From Rhodophyticola sp017644125 (lineage in GTDB: Bacteria > Pseudomonadota > Alphaproteobacteria > Rhodobacterales > Rhodobacteraceae): 64,000 nt of DNA. Positions 17,545 to 26,935 of this stretch are shown here, piece by piece. The notes under the pieces were generated by a model. It was not told where the DNA came from. It did no database searches and saw only the letters and a program-made list of their open reading frames with translations. Numbering within the stretch: the stretch's first letter is position 1; each line of letters opens with the position of its first letter. Location: assembly GCF_042140125.1 (NCBI RefSeq), contig NZ_CP159473.1; one strand, written 5' to 3'. The position numbers and the translations under genes are program-made.

Positions 17545-19212
17545 TTACCCCAGCTTCACGTTGTCGATGCCCACGATCCGGTCGTAGAGCCAGTAAAGCG
17601 CCAGAACCAGCGCCAGAAGGATCGAGCCGAGGGCCGCCGCAAGGCCCCAGTTGAGGCTTGAGGAGATGTGAAACGCGATCCGGTTCGAGATAAAGGTGCC
17701 GGTGCGCCCCCCCACCAGTTCCGGCGTGATGTAATAGCCGATGGCCAGGATGAAGACGAGGATGCACCCCGCCCCGATGCCCGGGACCGATTGCGGGAAA
17801 TAGACCCTCCAGAACGCGGTCCAGTCGGTCGCGCCAAGCGATTTCGCGGCCCGCACATAGGAGGGCGGGATGGTCTTCATCACCGAATAGAGCGGCAGGA
17901 TCATGAACGGCAGCAGGATATGGGTCATCGCGATGATGGTGCCCAGCTGGTTGTTGATCAGCTGCAGGCGCGCGTCATCGGCCACCAGCCCGATCCAGAC
18001 CAGAATGTCGTTGATCACGCCCTCCTGCTGCAGAAGCACCTTCCAGGCCGAGGTGCGGACCAGAAGCGAGGTCCAGAACGGCAGCAGGACGAGGATCAGC
18101 AGAAGGTTGGATGTGCGCATCGGCAGGTTCGACAGCAGATAAGCGATCGGATAGCCCAGAAGGATGCAGCTGAAGGTGATCATCAGCGACATGAAGATGG
18201 TGCGCTGGAAAAGCAGGATGTAGATCTGCTGTTCCTCCGGCTGCGCCTCGATCCCGTCGGGGGTCAGTTGCATGTCGATCGCGGCCAGGAAATAGCCGGC
18301 GGTGTACGGATCGGAAAAGGCCTCAATCGTTTCCCAGACCTCGGTATCGGCCCAGTCTTCGTTGATGTCCGCGAATTGCGCCTGTACCGAAACTGCCTCG
18401 AAACCGGGTACAGCCGTCGCCGCCTCGTTCAGCAGCGCGGCCTGCGGCCCGTCATACCCGCCCGTTCCGGCAAGCAGATCGCGGTAAAGCGCGAGATAGA
18501 CCGTGTTCCACGGCTCTTCCGCGCGCGGGTCGTCCTCATCCTCGGACATGATGGTGCGCGCGAAGGAGCGGTAGGCATCCGCCGTTTCCGGCAGCGCCTC
18601 GGCAATGCCCGGGGCCAGCTCGAACCGGGGCAGGGCGGTGTCGGTTTCCGCCTCGGCGGCCTCGGCCTGCCAGCGCTCCGAAGCCATCAGCGCGACCCAG
18701 GTCGCGGGCTCTTCCCAGGCCGGGTTCAGCGCCACGAACTGATCGGCATAGATCTCTCCGACATCGTCGATCCCGCGGCCGGACTGGCGAAAGAGCGACG
18801 ACATGCCGGTGGTTTCATAGTTCAGCCGGGAACCGACGCGCGTATGTTCCCGCCGCTCGGCGGCCTCCATGAAGTCATAGGCAAGGGCCGCATAGGCGTC
18901 CTCTCCGGGCAGTTGGCTCGTCTCCTGCCAGGTCTCCAGCGCGATTACCGTCCGCGGCAGGGTTTCGGACACGATCTGGTTCTCGACCGAGCGGAACAGC
19001 ATATCCGCGATCGGCGCGATGAAGGTCACCAGAATGAACAGCAGCAGTGGCGCGATCAGCGCCAGCGCGCGCAGCTTCTGGGCCCGAAGCGCGCGGTTCA
19101 GGCTGGCCTTTAGCGGGCGGCCGTCGGCGGCCAGCATCGGACCCGTGGCCACCGCGTCAAGCTTGCGCGCATCGGATGCCGCGCGCCCCATGCCTGCCGC
19201 CGCATCGGTCAT
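17545..19212 (-). CDS. ABC importer permease, PotB type with a large periplasmic insertion
   Basis: The 555-residue permease is nearly twice the usual PotB length. The first membrane helix is at about 48-75 and the second at about 338-360. The roughly 260 residues between them are acidic and soluble in character and would lie in the periplasm. The C-terminal half is an ordinary permease with EAA loop RAAKSLGATDWTAFWRVYFP. The frame is open throughout, so this is not a frameshift fusion. It abuts the DUF1330 gene upstream. Confidence 0.85.
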   Translation of the reverse strand: MTDAAAGMGRAASDARKLDAVATGPMLAADGRPLKASLNRALRAQKLRALALIAPLLLFILVTFIAPIADMLFRSVENQIVSETLPRTVIALETWQETSQLPGEDAYAALAYDFMEAAERREHTRVGSRLNYETTGMSSLFRQSGRGIDDVGEIYADQFVALNPAWEEPATWVALMASERWQAEAAEAETDTALPRFELAPGIAEALPETADAYRSFARTIMSEDEDDPRAEEPWNTVYLALYRDLLAGTGGYDGPQAALLNEAATAVPGFEAVSVQAQFADINEDWADTEVWETIEAFSDPYTAGYFLAAIDMQLTPDGIEAQPEEQQIYILLFQRTIFMSLMITFSCILLGYPIAYLLSNLPMRTSNLLLILVLLPFWTSLLVRTSAWKVLLQQEGVINDILVWIGLVADDARLQLINNQLGTIIAMTHILLPFMILPLYSVMKTIPPSYVRAAKSLGATDWTAFWRVYFPQSVPGIGAGCILVFILAIGYYITPELVGGRTGTFISNRIAFHISSSLNWGLAAALGSILLALVLALYWLYDRIVGIDNVKLG

Positions 19213-19500
19213 TCAGACACCTTCCACAACAATGATGATGCTGTCCGCGGCGTTCCTGCGGATATTCGCAACTTCTTGATAATCCGGGTCGTTATAGGCG
19301 GCCAACGCCTCTTGGTAGGACGGGAACTCAATCACCACATGGCGCTCATGCGTCTCCCCCTCGACCACTTCGGATTGGCCTCCACGGATGATGAACCGGC
19401 CGCCCAGATTATCCAGGATCGGCGTATCGCGCTGCACGTATTCCGGGTAGGCCTCCGGATCGGTGACTGTAATATGGCCAATGATATAACCTTTGGGCAT
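19213..19500 (-). CDS. DUF1330-family dimeric alpha/beta-barrel protein
   Basis: The 95-residue cytoplasmic protein has the DUF1330 pattern: YIIGHITVTDPEAYPEYV at the start, GGRFIIRGG, and VVIEFPSYQEALAAYNDPDYQ in the middle. Members are ferredoxin-fold dimers of unknown function. It is an unusual companion inside an ABC importer operon, directly upstream of the permease and after a terminator-like hairpin. An enzymatic or ligand-sensing role toward the imported compound is possible but not shown. Confidence 0.85.
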   Translation of the reverse strand: MPKGYIIGHITVTDPEAYPEYVQRDTPILDNLGGRFIIRGGQSEVVEGETHERHVVIEFPSYQEALAAYNDPDYQEVANIRRNAADSIIIVVEGV

Positions 19501-19524
19501 GGCGTGGTCCTGTCTCGATATAGG

Positions 19525-19551
19525 AAAAAGGGCGGGCAGATCTGCCCGCCC
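19525..19551 (-). terminator. Terminator-like hairpin between binding-protein gene and DUF1330
   Basis: A perfect 22-bp palindrome (19530-19551, GGGCGGGCAGA plus its complement) is followed in the leftward direction by a T-run (19529-19525). It lies 11 bp after the binding-protein stop. It could reduce read-through to the permeases, a common way to keep binding protein in excess. Confidence 0.75.
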
Positions 19552-19562
19552 CGGGTTTTAGG

Positions 19563-20681
19563 TTACTGCGCCAGCCAGGCCTGGAAGCGCGAATCCAGGT
19601 CATCGCGGTAATCCGCCCACCACTCGTAATTGTTCACGAAGGTGTTTTCGGCATTGGCCGGCTCGGTCGGCATATGCGGGGCCATCGGGATGTCCAGATC
19701 GGCATGGTTGCCCACCAGCGGCGCCGAGGATGCGCGCGCAGGGCCGTAGGAGATGTAAAGCGCCTGATCGGCCAGCCGCTGGGTGTCCGTGGCGAAGTGC
19801 AGGAAATCCATCACCCGCGCCAGCCGGTCTTCGGGCAGCCCTTCGGGGATCACCCAACCGTCGATATCGAACATCTGCCAGTCCCAGGCCATGCCGATCG
19901 GCTGGCCCTGCTCCTCGATCGCCGAGAACAGGCGCCCGTTGAAGGACGAGGCCATGAACACCTCCCCGTCGGCCAGAAGCTGGATCGCCTCGGCGGCCGA
20001 ACTCCACCAGATCGTTTCGTCCTTGATCGTGTCCAGCATCGCGAAGGCCTGCGCGATACCCTCTTCGGTCTCAAGCGTGTCATAGACGTCTTCATAGGGG
20101 ACGCCGGAACACAGCAGCGCCCATTCCATGTTGGCAATGGGCTGCCGGTTGAGACCGCGGCGGCCCGGATAGGTTTCCAGATCGAACACATCGCAGGCGC
20201 CGGTCGGCGCGGCGACCCCCTCGGGCACCTGATCGGTCCGATATCCGAAGGTGGTAGAGAACACGATCTGCGGGATGAAGCAGTCGCTCACCAGAAGATC
20301 GCCGAAATCCTCCGAGGCGGGTGTGCCGTCGGGGGCAGGCGCCAGCACCTCGTCATGGTCGATCTCCATCGCCAGACCTTCGTCGCAGAGACGGATTGCG
20401 TCGGCGGCTTCCACATCGACCAGATCCCAGGTCACGTTTCCGGCCTCGTTCATCGCCCGCAGACGCGACACCGCTTCGTTGGAGCTTTCGTCCCAGATTA
20501 CTTCAACACCTGGGTTCATCTCCTGATAGGGGTCGGAGTATGCCCGGATCTGGCTGGTCTGATAGGCCCCGCCCCAGCTTACCAGCGTCATCGAATCCGA
20601 CATGTGACCTTCGGCCAGAACCAGCGCCGGCACCGCGATCACGGCACCCGTGGTCAGAAGCATTGCTGTCTTGAGTTTCAT
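19563..20681 (-). CDS. Periplasmic solute-binding protein, PotD/opine type
   Basis: The 372-residue extracellular binding protein of the spermidine/putrescine family has a signal peptide ending near LVLAEG. Class II binding-protein features include SMTLVSWGGAYQ near the mature N-terminus. It captures the ligand for the PotB/PotC-type permeases downstream. Polyamine-type ligand choice usually depends on acidic and aromatic residues that I cannot place without alignment, so the substrate is open. Confidence 0.88.
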   Translation of the reverse strand: MKLKTAMLLTTGAVIAVPALVLAEGHMSDSMTLVSWGGAYQTSQIRAYSDPYQEMNPGVEVIWDESSNEAVSRLRAMNEAGNVTWDLVDVEAADAIRLCDEGLAMEIDHDEVLAPAPDGTPASEDFGDLLVSDCFIPQIVFSTTFGYRTDQVPEGVAAPTGACDVFDLETYPGRRGLNRQPIANMEWALLCSGVPYEDVYDTLETEEGIAQAFAMLDTIKDETIWWSSAAEAIQLLADGEVFMASSFNGRLFSAIEEQGQPIGMAWDWQMFDIDGWVIPEGLPEDRLARVMDFLHFATDTQRLADQALYISYGPARASSAPLVGNHADLDIPMAPHMPTEPANAENTFVNNYEWWADYRDDLDSRFQAWLAQ

Positions 20682-20765
20682 CGAGAGTCTCTCCTTTGTT
20701 GGACGTTCGTCTTTTTTGATTCAGCCCGCTGCCCCAAGGCGCGCGGCAGGTCGGGCTGGCTTTGC

Positions 20766-21914
20766 TCAGGCGTCGAGCGCCCGGCAATCCTCCGGCCGCC
20801 AGCCGATCTCGATCAACTCGCCGGGTTTCAGGCGCCGCTGATCGGGGGCATTGCGGGTTTTTATGATGAAATCCTCGTTGCCCGCCACGCTCAGGCGGGT
20901 CCGGTAGATATCTCCCATATAGATGAATTCCTTGACCTCGGCCTTCAGCGTATGGGCGTCGGGGTGCAGCCGGTCCTTGTTGAACTCGACCCTCTCGGGC
21001 CGGATCGAAACCAGCGTGCGTTCCCCGACCTGGCTGACATTGACGGGCACGGTGTCGATCACCTCGCCGTCATCCAGCGTCACCTCGGCCACACCGCCCT
21101 CGATCTTGCTGACCGTGCCCATCAGCGTGTTGTTCTCGCCGATGAACTGGGCGACGAAGCTGTTCTGCGGCTGCTCGTAAAGCTGATCTGGCGCGGCAAG
21201 CTGCTGAATGCGGCCGTCGTCGAAAACCGCGACCCGGTCGGACATGGTCAGCGCCTCGGTCTGGTCATGGGTGACGTAGACCGTGGTAATGCCCAGTTCA
21301 TGGGCCAGGTTCGTGATCTCGAATTGCAGCGTCTCGCGCAGTTGCTTGTCGAGCGCGCCAAGCGGTTCGTCCATCAGCACCAGCTCCGGCTCGAACACAA
21401 GCGCGCGGGCAAGTGCGATCCGCTGTTGCTGCCCACCCGACAACTGGGCAGGGCGCCGGCCGCCGAAGGCGCCCATCTGCACCATGTCCAGCGCGCGGGC
21501 GATCTTCTCCTCGCGCTCCGACCTGCCGATCTTGCGCACCTCCAGCGGGAAGGCGAGATTTTCGGCCACGGTCATATGCGGGAACAGGGCGTAATTCTGA
21601 AACACCATCCCGATGCCGCGTTTATGGGGCGGAATATTGTTGATCGGTTTGCCATCAAGCGTGATCTCGCCATGGGTGGCCGTCTCAAACCCCGCCAGCA
21701 TCATCAGGCAGGTCGTCTTGCCGGACCCCGACGGGCCCAGCATTGTCAGAAACTCGCCCTTGCCGATGGACAGGTTCAGGTCTTTGACGACAAGCGTCTC
21801 ACCATCGTAACTTTTTTGCACGCTGTCGAACGCGACGAACGCGTCGGTTGTATCCGAGGTCAAGCCCCACTCCCTGTTGTAGGCCGCGATGTAGTCCCGC
21901 AATTCAGCCGCCAC
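20766..21914 (-). CDS. ABC importer ATP-binding protein, PotA type
   Basis: The nucleotide-binding subunit is 382 residues from GTG 21914. It has Walker A GPSGSGKTT, Q-loop VFQNYALFPHMTV, signature LSGGQQQRIALARAL, Walker B LVLMDEPLGALD and a C-terminal TOBE-type domain. The GTG start follows AGGG at good spacing and the codons after it look coding. A TTG at 21863 with a strong GGGAG site is a shorter alternative. It is the first gene of the leftward importer operon and diverges from the MsbA-like exporter. Confidence 0.9.
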   Translation of the reverse strand: MAAELRDYIAAYNREWGLTSDTTDAFVAFDSVQKSYDGETLVVKDLNLSIGKGEFLTMLGPSGSGKTTCLMMLAGFETATHGEITLDGKPINNIPPHKRGIGMVFQNYALFPHMTVAENLAFPLEVRKIGRSEREEKIARALDMVQMGAFGGRRPAQLSGGQQQRIALARALVFEPELVLMDEPLGALDKQLRETLQFEITNLAHELGITTVYVTHDQTEALTMSDRVAVFDDGRIQQLAAPDQLYEQPQNSFVAQFIGENNTLMGTVSKIEGGVAEVTLDDGEVIDTVPVNVSQVGERTLVSIRPERVEFNKDRLHPDAHTLKAEVKEFIYMGDIYRTRLSVAGNEDFIIKTRNAPDQRRLKPGELIEIGWRPEDCRALDA

Positions 21915-22102
21915 TAAAACAACCCTGAGATGATATTTCAACTGATTAGATGCAGGCCCGGACCGGCATCTTGCGGCTTCGCCGTGCGGCGTGCGGGTTG
22001 ACCTAGGGGCAGCGGCCGGGGCCGTTGTTCGGCGATGATCTTGTTCCCATCTGGTGCATGGCGTAATCAGCAAGCCCGATATCTGAAAAGTGTTCCCGCC
22101 CG

Positions 22103-23902
22103 ATGACTGCGCCTGACATGTCCTCAGCCCTGACATCCTCGCAGCCCGGCGCCGACCCGGAGATGCGCGCCAAGCGGCTGTTAGGGCGGCTCTGGCGCGA
22201 ACATGTATCGGATTACTGGAAGCGGATGCTGCTGGCGCTTGGCCTGATGACCATCGAGGGCGCCACCCTTGGCGCCGCCGCCTATCTGATCCAGCCGCTG
22301 TTCGACGAGGTTCTGGTCACCGGCGACGGCACGATGATCACCTGGGCGGCATTTGCCATCGCGGGCATCCTGTTGCTCAAGGCGATCGCCGGGTTCGGAC
22401 AGCGGCTGATCATCGTCTCGATCGGCCTGAAGGTCGTGATCGCGCTGCAATCGCGGCTTCTGAACCATCTCCTGTCGCTCGATGGGCGGTTCTTTCAGGA
22501 TAACGCGCCCGGCGCGCTGATCGAGCGGGTGCGCGGCGACACCTCGGCCCTTCAAAGCCTCGCCTCCACCGCGCTGATGTCGGCCGGGCGCGACACGATT
22601 TCGTTGATTTCGCTTCTGACGGTGATGTTCCTGAACGACTGGACATGGACGCTTCTGGCGCTTGTGGGCGTGCCGCTGATGTTCTTTCCCGTGGTTCTGC
22701 TGCAACGCCTGATCCGGGGCTTCACCATGTCCGCGCGGGAGGCGGCCTCGCGGCTCTCGACCCAGATGGACGAGATTTTCCACGGCATGCAGTCGATAAA
22801 GGTGAACCGGCTGGAGGCGCATCAATCGCGGGAATTCCGGTCCGAGGTCGGCCAGTTCCTTGGCCAGCAGATGCGCGCCGAACGCAGCAAGGCCGGCACC
22901 CCGGCCATGGTCGATGTGATGGCGGCGCTGGCCTGCATGCTGGTCTTGCTGGTGGGTGGTGCGGAAATCGTGGCCGGCGAAAAGACCGTGGGGCAGTTCA
23001 TGTCCTTTTTCACCGCGCTGGCGCTGGTCATGGATCCGGTCCGCCGGTTGTTCAGCCTGTCGGCCAGCATCCAGGCTGCGCTTGCCTCGCTGCAGCGTAT
23101 CTACGAAGTGCTGAACGCCCGGCCCACCATCCTGAACCCGGCCACTCCGAAACCGCTCAGCCCCGGCGATATCGTGTTCGACGACGTGCATTTCGCCTAT
23201 GGGGATGCGCCGGTCCTGAACGGGCTCAGCTTTCGCGCCGCCGAAGGCAAGACGACCGCCCTTGTCGGCCCGTCGGGCGCGGGGAAAAGCACGGTCTTCG
23301 GCCTGATGACCCGGCTGATCGACCCGGTATCGGGCCGGATCACCATCGGCGACACCGCGACGACCGAGGCCGAGCTGGACCGGCTGCGCGACAGTATCGC
23401 CGTTGTCGGGCAGGAAACCGCGCTGTTCGATCAAAGCATCGCGCAGAACATCCGCCTTGGCCGGCTCGATGCCAGTGAGGCGGAGATCCGCGCCGCCGCC
23501 GAGGCCGCTTCGGTCACCGATTTCGCCGATGCCCTGCCGGGGGGGCTGGAAACCACCGTCGGTCCCCGCGGCTCGACGCTCTCGGGCGGGCAGCGGCAGC
23601 GCGTCGCGATCGCCCGCGCGATGCTGCGCGATGCGCCGATCCTGCTGCTGGACGAGCCGACCTCCGCCCTCGATGCGAAATCCGAACAGCTTGTTCAGGA
23701 GGCGCTGACCCGGCTGTCGCACGGGCGCACCACCCTTGTCATCGCGCACCGTCTGTCCACCATCCGCGACGCCGATCTGATCGTGGTGATGGACAAGGGC
23801 CGTGTCGTCGAAGAGGGCACCCATGCCGGTCTGATGGCGGCGGAGGGGGCCTATGCCCGTCTCCATGCGTTGCAATCGGCCGGTGTGACGACCGCCCTGT
23901 GA
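22103..23902 (+). CDS. ABC exporter, fused membrane and ATPase domains (MsbA-like)
   Basis: The 599-residue half-transporter acts as a homodimer. An N-terminal six-helix exporter domain (about 30-330) is followed by an ATPase domain with Walker A GPSGAGKST, signature LSGGQRQRVAIARAML and Walker B ILLLDEPTSALD. It resembles MsbA/lipid-A or multidrug exporters of alphaproteobacteria. Neighbours do not reveal a substrate. The 188-bp gap to the divergent importer operon must hold both promoters. Confidence 0.9.
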   Translation: MTAPDMSSALTSSQPGADPEMRAKRLLGRLWREHVSDYWKRMLLALGLMTIEGATLGAAAYLIQPLFDEVLVTGDGTMITWAAFAIAGILLLKAIAGFGQRLIIVSIGLKVVIALQSRLLNHLLSLDGRFFQDNAPGALIERVRGDTSALQSLASTALMSAGRDTISLISLLTVMFLNDWTWTLLALVGVPLMFFPVVLLQRLIRGFTMSAREAASRLSTQMDEIFHGMQSIKVNRLEAHQSREFRSEVGQFLGQQMRAERSKAGTPAMVDVMAALACMLVLLVGGAEIVAGEKTVGQFMSFFTALALVMDPVRRLFSLSASIQAALASLQRIYEVLNARPTILNPATPKPLSPGDIVFDDVHFAYGDAPVLNGLSFRAAEGKTTALVGPSGAGKSTVFGLMTRLIDPVSGRITIGDTATTEAELDRLRDSIAVVGQETALFDQSIAQNIRLGRLDASEAEIRAAAEAASVTDFADALPGGLETTVGPRGSTLSGGQRQRVAIARAMLRDAPILLLDEPTSALDAKSEQLVQEALTRLSHGRTTLVIAHRLSTIRDADLIVVMDKGRVVEEGTHAGLMAAEGAYARLHALQSAGVTTAL

Positions 23903-23979
23903 CGTTGGGGCAGGCGGGCGGGATGCTGCGCTGCCGCAAAAGCTTGATTTGACTTTCGCGGAATCGCTCCCGAACTTGG

Positions 23980-25005
23980 GTGGGCGTGCATGGGCTGCTG
24001 GGTGCCCGTTTGCCGTCCTCACCGGGCGGCCTGACTGCGAAGGGATTTGTCTTGTCCTGTCTTGCCAAAGCGAAGAGATCGCCGTGGACGGTATGGCTGT
24101 GCTGTATTCTGGGCATGGCATTCGGATGGGGGGAGGCCGCGGCGCAGCAGGTGACCGCCTCGACCGCGACGCCCGCCAATATTGCCGCCCGCTCCGCCGA
24201 TCCGACGGGCTCCCGGCTGGCGGCCTATTATCGCCAGCTTGAGCAGCAGCTGGTGGGGCAGGGCAGTCTCCGGCAGGATCGCCGCCCGCGCGGCGCGCGG
24301 CTTGGCGCCAGCGAGCTCAGTGCCAGTTTCATGCAGATCGCCATGCGGTCGGAATACAGTCTCCGCGGCGGCGGCGTCTCCAGCACCGGCCACGCCGCGC
24401 CGTTGCGGCGATGGGTGGCACCGGTGCGGCTTGGGGTGCGCTTCGGCATGTCCGTGGGCGGGGCCCAGCAACGCGCCGACATGGCCACCGTGCGCCAGGT
24501 GGCGCACCGGTTGCAGACTGCGTCGGGCCATCCCGTGGCGGTCACTGCCAATTCACCCAATTTCCACGTCCTGATCGTCAGCGATGCGGAACGCGCGGGC
24601 CTCGGGCCGACATTGCGCCAACTGGTGCCGGGCCTCAGCCGCGCCGCGGTCAGCGCGGTCACCGGCATGGGGCGCAATACCTTCTGCATGGTGGTGGCAG
24701 TGCCCGGCCGCGATCTGGCGCAGGGCTATGTTCAGGCCATCGCCATCGTGCGCGCCGAACACCCGCCGCGCATGCGCCAGTCCTGTATCGAGGAGGAGCT
24801 TGCCCAGGGCATGGGGCTGGCCAATGACAGCCCGAGCGCCTGGCCTTCGATTTTCAACGATGACGAGGAATTCGGCGTGCTCACCCGCCATGACGAGTTG
24901 CTGCTGCAGATCCTCTATCACCCCGCGCTGCGACCGGGCATGGCACCGCATCAGGTGCAATCGGTGCTTCCCGGCATCGCGCAGCAGGTCGCCGCGCGGG
25001 GCTAG
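23980..25005 (+). CDS. DUF2927 domain-containing secreted protein
   Basis: The protein is up to 341 residues. A hydrophobic segment near 38-52 ending in EAAAQQ looks like a signal peptide, so the true start may be further in than 23980 (GTG and TTG candidates lie between). The body (about 110-320) matches my recollection of the DUF2927 family, common in Rhodobacterales, with RWVAPVRLGVRFG and a Cys-containing MRQSCIEEELAQGMGL. Function is unknown. Its stop overlaps the stop of the convergent LysR gene in the shared tetramer CTAG. Confidence 0.7.
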   Translation: MGVHGLLGARLPSSPGGLTAKGFVLSCLAKAKRSPWTVWLCCILGMAFGWGEAAAQQVTASTATPANIAARSADPTGSRLAAYYRQLEQQLVGQGSLRQDRRPRGARLGASELSASFMQIAMRSEYSLRGGGVSSTGHAAPLRRWVAPVRLGVRFGMSVGGAQQRADMATVRQVAHRLQTASGHPVAVTANSPNFHVLIVSDAERAGLGPTLRQLVPGLSRAAVSAVTGMGRNTFCMVVAVPGRDLAQGYVQAIAIVRAEHPPRMRQSCIEEELAQGMGLANDSPSAWPSIFNDDEEFGVLTRHDELLLQILYHPALRPGMAPHQVQSVLPGIAQQVAARG

Positions 25006-25949
25006 GCGGCGGCCGTCGGCGCTCCGGCCCGCGACGCAGGCTGCGAGATGGGGCGGTGGTCCGCGCCGAGCGATATCAGCCAGTCCTGCACCGCCAGCAC
25101 TTCCGGCGCATCGGCGCGCGGCGGGGCAAGGCGCAGCGTATAGAACCAGTTTTCGTCGATCGCGATCTCCGACAGGCGCACCAGCGCGCCCCGATCCAGA
25201 TCGGCCTGAATGGTGGCCGTCCGGCAGATCGCCGCGCCCAGACCGTTCAGCGCGGCCTTCTGCAACAGGAACGATCCCTCAAGGATCAGTTGCGGCGCGT
25301 AATCCGGCGCTCCGATCCGGTCTTTGGCCAGATCGCGCCAGCGTTGCCACATGCGAAAATCCTCATCCGCGATCAACGGGCCCTCTTCCAGCAGCCGGAC
25401 CGGATCGCCGCCCAATCGCGTCAGAAGCGCTGGCGCGGCCACCGGCACCGCCGTTCCGGGCAGCATGATCGTCTCCTCGGGCAGTATCCGACCCCGTTCG
25501 CGGAACATGAGTTCGATGTCGGGGGCCGGGGTCTTGGGCCGGTCGGTCTGGGCAAGGCTCAGATGCAGGCTGATCTCCGGATGCTGTTCGGTGAAGCGGT
25601 GCAACTGCGGCAGGATCACGGTTTCGGCGATGATCGGCAGGGCCGACAGGCTGACCGAGCGTTCGAACCGGATCGGCAGGCGGTCCAGCTCGTGCCGGAT
25701 CGCATCGAAGGAGGAATGCACGACACCGGCAAGGCTTTCGCCCGCCTCGGTCAGGGCGATCGTGCGCCCGCGCCGGGTGAAAAGCGGCTGCCCGACCCAT
25801 GCCTCCAGCTGCTTCACATGATGGCTGACGGCGGAATGGGAGACATGCAATCGCTTCGCTGCCGCCGTGACCGAACCGGTCTCTCCGATGGCCTCCAGCA
25901 CGCGGAGACCGTTGAGCGGCGGGAGGCGGCGGGCACGGGTCATGCCCAA
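25002..25949 (-). CDS. LysR-family transcriptional regulator (GcvA-like)
   Basis: The 315-residue regulator has an N-terminal winged HTH (about 8-65, including GSVTAAAKRLHVSHSAVSHH) and a LysR substrate-binding domain. The LPPLNGLRVLEAIGETGSV opening is GcvA/AmpR-like. It diverges from the nitrilase/ABC/RraA-like operon over 96 bp, so it is the likely regulator of that operon. The inducer is unknown. Confidence 0.92.
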   Translation of the reverse strand: MGMTRARRLPPLNGLRVLEAIGETGSVTAAAKRLHVSHSAVSHHVKQLEAWVGQPLFTRRGRTIALTEAGESLAGVVHSSFDAIRHELDRLPIRFERSVSLSALPIIAETVILPQLHRFTEQHPEISLHLSLAQTDRPKTPAPDIELMFRERGRILPEETIMLPGTAVPVAAPALLTRLGGDPVRLLEEGPLIADEDFRMWQRWRDLAKDRIGAPDYAPQLILEGSFLLQKAALNGLGAAICRTATIQADLDRGALVRLSEIAIDENWFYTLRLAPPRADAPEVLAVQDWLISLGADHRPISQPASRAGAPTAAA

Positions 25950-26045
25950 ACATGTTAGGAAATTCGACGATACGCAAGTTTATTGCGCTTTTTCGGGCGG
26001 GTTTTTCTGCATATCGTTGACATATAAGGCTAGCTTCCGGGGTGA

Positions 26046-26906
26046 GTGATGACATCAGACCTGCGCGTTTCGATGCTGCAAATGACATCCGGCAACCGCC
26101 ATGCGGTCAATCAGGTGATGGTCGATGAGGCCGCGCATCGGGCTGCGGCGGACGGGTGCCATCTTCTGGCCCTGCCCGAGGCCGCGGGGCTGATGAACAA
26201 GGACAAGGAGGATGCGCGGCGCCAGATCACGACCGAGGCGGAGGATCCGTTTTTGCTGACCTGCCGGGGGCTTGCGGCCAAATACGGGCTCTGGATCCAG
26301 CCCGGTTCGACCCCGGTCAAGGCCGCCGACGGCCGCTATCTGAACCATGGAACGCTGATCGACCCGTCGGGGGCGATCGTCGCGCGCTACGACAAGGTGC
26401 ATCTGTTCGACGTCTTTCTCGAAGGGCGCAAGCCCACGGGCGAATCCGACCGCTACGCGCCCGGCACCGAAGCGGTGCTGGTGGACACGCCCTGGGGCCC
26501 CTGGGGTCTCAGCATCTGCTACGATCTGCGCTTTCCCCATCTTTACCGCGATTATGCCAAGGCCGGGGCGACGGTTCTGTTCATCCCGTCGGCCTTCACC
26601 GTTCCCACGGGCCGCGCGCATTGGGAGGTTCTGCTGCGGGCCCGCGCCATCGAAAACGGGGCGTACGTGGTGGCGGCCGCACAGGTTGGCGATCACGAGG
26701 ATGGCCGCACCACATGGGGGCATTCCCTCATCATCGACCCCTGGGGCGAGGTGATGGCGGATCTGGGCGGCGACACGCCCGGCCAGATCTCCGTGACGCT
26801 CGACATCGCCAGGGTCGCGGCGGCGCGCCAGCAGATCCCGTCGCTCGAAAACGAACGCGACTACACATTCACGCGCATCAGCGCCCATGAAACAGCGTCC
26901 GCCTGA
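26046..26906 (+). CDS. Carbon-nitrogen hydrolase (nitrilase superfamily amidase)
   Basis: The 286-residue cytoplasmic enzyme has the nitrilase-fold triad Glu44 (ALPEAAG), Lys116 (RYDKVHLFD) and Cys157 (SICYDLRFPHLY). The DKVHLFD and CYDLRFP patterns are those of the Nit1/Nit2 branch (omega-amidases and deaminated-glutathione amidases). It is the first gene of an operon with a dipeptide-type importer and an RraA-like protein. It could hydrolyse an amide taken up by that importer; this is inference. Confidence 0.9.
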   Translation: MMTSDLRVSMLQMTSGNRHAVNQVMVDEAAHRAAADGCHLLALPEAAGLMNKDKEDARRQITTEAEDPFLLTCRGLAAKYGLWIQPGSTPVKAADGRYLNHGTLIDPSGAIVARYDKVHLFDVFLEGRKPTGESDRYAPGTEAVLVDTPWGPWGLSICYDLRFPHLYRDYAKAGATVLFIPSAFTVPTGRAHWEVLLRARAIENGAYVVAAAQVGDHEDGRTTWGHSLIIDPWGEVMADLGGDTPGQISVTLDIARVAAARQQIPSLENERDYTFTRISAHETASA

Positions 26907-26935
26907 TACGGGCGCAATCCGACAGGAGACCCCAC

